From Ruminococcus flavefaciens (GTDB lineage Bacteria > Bacillota > Clostridia > Oscillospirales > Ruminococcaceae), in contig NZ_FRCT01000001.1 in the NCBI RefSeq assembly GCF_900143025.1, positions 407,554-471,553 of the forward strand: a DNA stretch of 64,000 nt, read 5' to 3'. The notes below the pieces were generated by a model, which worked only from the letters and a program-made list of their open reading frames with translations, was not told the origin of the DNA and ran no database searches. The stretch's first letter is position 1. Each line of letters starts with the position of its first letter. Positions 62,044 through 64,000 of this stretch are shown piece by piece. The position numbers and the translations under genes were made by a program.

Positions 62044-62385
62044 ATGAATTATTTTAAAAAAAAGTGCTTGGTTTTAGAATGGTTTTATCATTGGATAGAT
62101 CAGGGACAAACATATGAAAATGCTTTTTCACAGGTGATACATTGTTTGAATAGGGAAGATAAAATCGATGATATTATCTATCCAATAGTAATGGCAGAAA
62201 GATTTGCACGCAATTACAAAGAATTATCACCAGAAATGATAAGCTGCATAAAAAACGCAATCGAACAATTCGATGAACTTCCAAAAAAATCTTTTGATTT
62301 CACTCCCGAGGATTTTGATAAATTCAATTCCGATGTAAATGAAGCTAAAGCATTGATAGCATATGTAAATAAGCTTTACAACTAA
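62044..62385 (+). CDS. Small all-alpha protein, possible second immunity protein
   Basis: The 113-residue cytoplasmic protein is predicted helical ('LVLEWFYHWIDQGQTYENAF', 'VMAERFARNYKEL', 'DVNEAKALIAYVNKLY') and has no known motif. It starts 22 bases after the SUKH gene, with GAGGTTAATC before the ATG, and is followed at once by toxin-tip remnant 2. Position argues for an immunity role; I do not recognise the family. Confidence 0.6.
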   Translation: MNYFKKKCLVLEWFYHWIDQGQTYENAFSQVIHCLNREDKIDDIIYPIVMAERFARNYKELSPEMISCIKNAIEQFDELPKKSFDFTPEDFDKFNSDVNEAKALIAYVNKLYN

Positions 62386-62401
62386 TCATTCGGTTATAAA
62401 T

Positions 62402-62572
62402 TGTGGAGAAGTATGGAGTGCACGCGAAGCTATTCTTAATGGCGCGAAATTCAAAGATTTAACATTTCAGTCAGTGTATAGTTCTAATGGTAAGTATCTA
62501 GAAATGTGTACTAATTGTAAGCACACATTTGTTGAGTATTTACGATATTATAATATAATTTATCGCAAATAA
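62402..62572 (+). pseudogene. Toxin-tip remnant 2, deaminase-like
   Basis: A frame without start reads 'CGEVWSAREAILNGAKFKDL', then the same segment as remnant 1 ('NGKYLEMCTNCKHTFVEY') and a stop. The C-x-E motif, the 'A..A...GA' helix and the later CxxC match the zinc-binding layout of YwqJ-type toxin deaminases. The rest of the toxin is absent. Confidence 0.6.
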
Positions 62573-62574
62573 TG

Positions 62575-62630
62575 AAAAGCCACTTTCCCATATACTCGAA
62601 TAATTTCGGACAGGAAAAGTGGCTTTTTTG
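62575..62630. terminator. Terminator after toxin remnant
   Basis: AAAAGCCACTTT at 62575-62587 pairs with AAAGTGGCTTTT near 62616-62626 across a long loop, followed by TTTTT. The rest of 62630-62912 has no convincing gene. Confidence 0.6.
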
Positions 62631-62768
62631 TGCGTCGCCGAAGGACAAAAAGTATATAAATGGTACTATTATGACCGCAGAAGAGATGTGCGGCAAAACA
62701 CCGTTTCTAAAGTTGCATCAAATACGGATTAAACGTAACCGCCAACTATTCACGGCATATAAAAAATT

Positions 62769-62796
62769 AGGACTGCATTTGGCAGTCCTTTTTCAC
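62769..62796 (+). terminator. Rho-independent terminator
   Basis: AGGACTGC and GCAGTCCT pair around ATTTG, followed by TTTTTC. Confidence 0.7.
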
Positions 62797-62832
62797 TATG
62801 TGGCCGGGTTTGGTTGGCGGTTACCTTTGTTT

Positions 62833-62849
62833 TGTGCTATAATAGCACA
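62833..62849. repeat. Palindrome with extended -10, copy 4
   Basis: The 17-base core TGTGCTATAATAGCACA is identical to copies 1-3, but the flanking A and T runs differ. It lies 64 bases from the IS21 end with no gene start directly after it. Confidence 0.7.
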
Positions 62850-62982
62850 ATTTGTGTACCAAAACTAATATAATGTCAAAACGTACCAAAAGAGGTTGAC
62901 TTTTTATGCCTTTGTCAATAGAAAACTGAGCCACAGCGCTAATAAAAAAGTGAGCCAGTTTTGATAAAAAAATAATGAGCCA

Positions 62983-63729
62983 CTAATCATTATTCATGGT
63001 TGAGTCGATGCGGTAAGACGAGTTGCAGTTCATGTTCAGAACGAAGGATCTGAAAGTGACTCTGTCTATGAGTGCTGCAAGCATCATTTCATTTTCAAAA
63101 AGCTGTGTCCATTCCGAAAATTCGAGGTTTGTAGTGATAATAACACTGGCTCGTTCTGAACGCTCGGATATGATCTGAAAGAGCATTTCCGACTGGTATC
63201 TGTTGAAAGTCAGGTAACTGAGCTCATCGATTATCAGCAGATCTATTTTGCTGAGGCTCTTCTCAAGCTTGGATAGCCTGTTCATCTGGACGGCTTCCGC
63301 AAGTTCGGCTGCGAGGTTGACGGCTGTGTAGAACTTTACACGATATCCCGCTTCACAGGCATTCATGCCCAGAGCAATTGACATATGTGTCTTTCCGCTC
63401 CCCGGATTACCTATCATAACGATATTCTGACGCTGCTTTATGAAATCACAGGAAGCGAGCTGACGTACAGTGCTTTCGCTGACATTTTCAAGCCTTGTCA
63501 TATCAAACTCGTCAAGTGTTTTCATTGACGGGAATTTCGCAGCTTTTATCCTGCGTTTCTGACCTGTTACCGAGCGCTCTGCAAGTTCCTGTTTCATCAG
63601 TTCTATCAGGAACTGCTCATAACCGTCATCAGCTGAAAGATGGCGGATTACCTTATCATAGTTATTGAAAGTAGGCACTCTGAGCTGCTTTGCATATAGC
63701 TTGATCGTTTCTTTCTGTACGCTGTTCAT
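62983..63729 (-). CDS. istB: IS21-family helper ATPase
   Basis: The 248-residue protein has the IstB layout: an N-terminal helical domain, Walker A 'GNPGSGKTH' (about 107-115), Walker B 'KIDLLIIDELSYL' (about 161-173), sensor 'ASVIITTNLEFSEW' and the end 'LAALIDRVTFRSF'. IstB forms DNA-bound oligomers that stimulate IstA during transposition. Its ATG overlaps the istA stop in an ATGA arrangement. The stop lies inside the IS end repeats, as is common. Confidence 0.95.
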   Translation of the reverse strand: MNSVQKETIKLYAKQLRVPTFNNYDKVIRHLSADDGYEQFLIELMKQELAERSVTGQKRRIKAAKFPSMKTLDEFDMTRLENVSESTVRQLASCDFIKQRQNIVMIGNPGSGKTHMSIALGMNACEAGYRVKFYTAVNLAAELAEAVQMNRLSKLEKSLSKIDLLIIDELSYLTFNRYQSEMLFQIISERSERASVIITTNLEFSEWTQLFENEMMLAALIDRVTFRSFVLNMNCNSSYRIDSTMNND

Positions 63730-64000
63730 ACTGCATCACCGCCTTTCAGCAGCGAATCGTATCGTTTAAGATCTGGCAGTATTATCTTTACCGATGTTTC
63801 TATCGGCGCATTATTTACTGTTTTACCGATAACGCAGGCGTACAGCGTATCATATGAATCAGCATAAGACAGGTGCTTCAATAATTCATCGCCGGTATCA
63901 ATATACAGTCTCAATACCTTGACTATCTCCTTTGGGCTATCCAGCTTCATAAGAAAACCATAGAGTTCTCTGGGAACAGTTTCCTTTATCGGTGAAGCAT
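63726..64000 (-). CDS. istA: IS21-family transposase, C-terminal part
   Basis: The frame is open to the right edge, so only the last 91 residues are present, ending 'DLKRYDSLLKGGDAV'. 'VPRELYGFLMKLDSPKEIVK' and the overlap with istB identify it as the IstA C-terminus. The catalytic DDE domain lies outside the window, so whether it is intact cannot be said. Confidence 0.85.
   Translation of the reverse strand, partial: ASPIKETVPRELYGFLMKLDSPKEIVKVLRLYIDTGDELLKHLSYADSYDTLYACVIGKTVNNAPIETSVKIILPDLKRYDSLLKGGDAV

Larger units (their letters stand above)
62913..64000. mobile_element. IS21-family insertion sequence, partial
   Basis: The element begins near 62913 with TGTCAATAG and continues past the right edge. 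It carries istB and the end of istA in the usual overlapping order on the minus strand. Near the end a GAGCCA word occurs at 62928, 62952 and 62977, spaced 24-25 bases, as the repeated transposase-binding sites of IS21 ends. The exact outer border and target duplication cannot be fixed without the other end. Confidence 0.85.

Noticed and set aside
62572..62868. 98-residue frame between toxin remnant and IS21
   Set aside because: It runs through two terminator hairpins and the palindrome copy 4, and has no ribosome binding site.

Overview
The window looks like chromosomal DNA from a cellulosome-producing Ruminococcus, closest in style to R. flavefaciens. The basis is a cohesin module at the left edge, six separate dockerin-bearing secreted proteins, a GH10/GH43 xylanase of the architecture known from that group, Firmicutes-type promoters and AGGAGG ribosome binding sites, and the sporulation pair sipL-spoIVA. 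Species assignment is inference. No rRNA, tRNA or CRISPR array was seen.

Left part (1-25.6 kb): cohesin protein end, a DUF4317 protein, a secreted protein with papain-like residues, a Nudix hydrolase, sipL-spoIVA, a large cellulosomal xylanase/arabinosidase (minus strand) divergent from a YicI-type GH31 alpha-xylosidase, two convergent CPBP membrane proteases, a heterodimeric ABC exporter, a lipoprotein, a YbjN-like protein, a CAP-dockerin protein, and an ECF sigma factor with its membrane partner. The xylanase and GH31 genes together suggest xylan and xyloglucan breakdown outside the cell followed by trimming of the imported oligosaccharides.

Middle part (25.6-54.1 kb): a four-gene ABC permease/two-component operon; a dockerin protein built on a thrice-repeated domain; a six-gene same-strand block joining a beta-helix polysaccharide-binding lipoprotein, ApbE, a polyferredoxin/FMN membrane protein and a two-component system, which reads as a flavin-based extracellular electron-transfer module; a dockerin protein; an HNH-ATPase-TOPRIM fusion that resembles phage-defence nucleases; a lipoprotein sharing its ectodomain with the sigma-factor partner 22 kb away; a dockerin CE1 esterase; and two secreted cysteine-active proteins (LRR-transglutaminase and papain-like protease) bracketed by a 114-bp direct repeat. 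A VWA protein closes this part.

Right part (54.2-64 kb): a decayed integrative element. It holds a 5'-truncated VirB4-type ATPase, a fusion of a CpaE-like protein to the C-terminal end of topoisomerase III, a GNAT-like gene, a RelBE-type toxin-antitoxin pair, a DUF3991/TOPRIM protein, pseudogene pieces of a HTH replication/regulatory protein, an orphan immunity cassette flanked by duplicated toxin-tip remnants, and the end of an IS21-family element. A 17-bp palindrome that contains an extended -10 promoter recurs four times in this part only.

Most promising for novelty: the HNH-OLD-type fusion, the flavinylation module tied to a plant-polysaccharide-binding protein, the palindrome/promoter family, a MITE-like element with two copies, and the non-enzymatic or proteolytic dockerin proteins.
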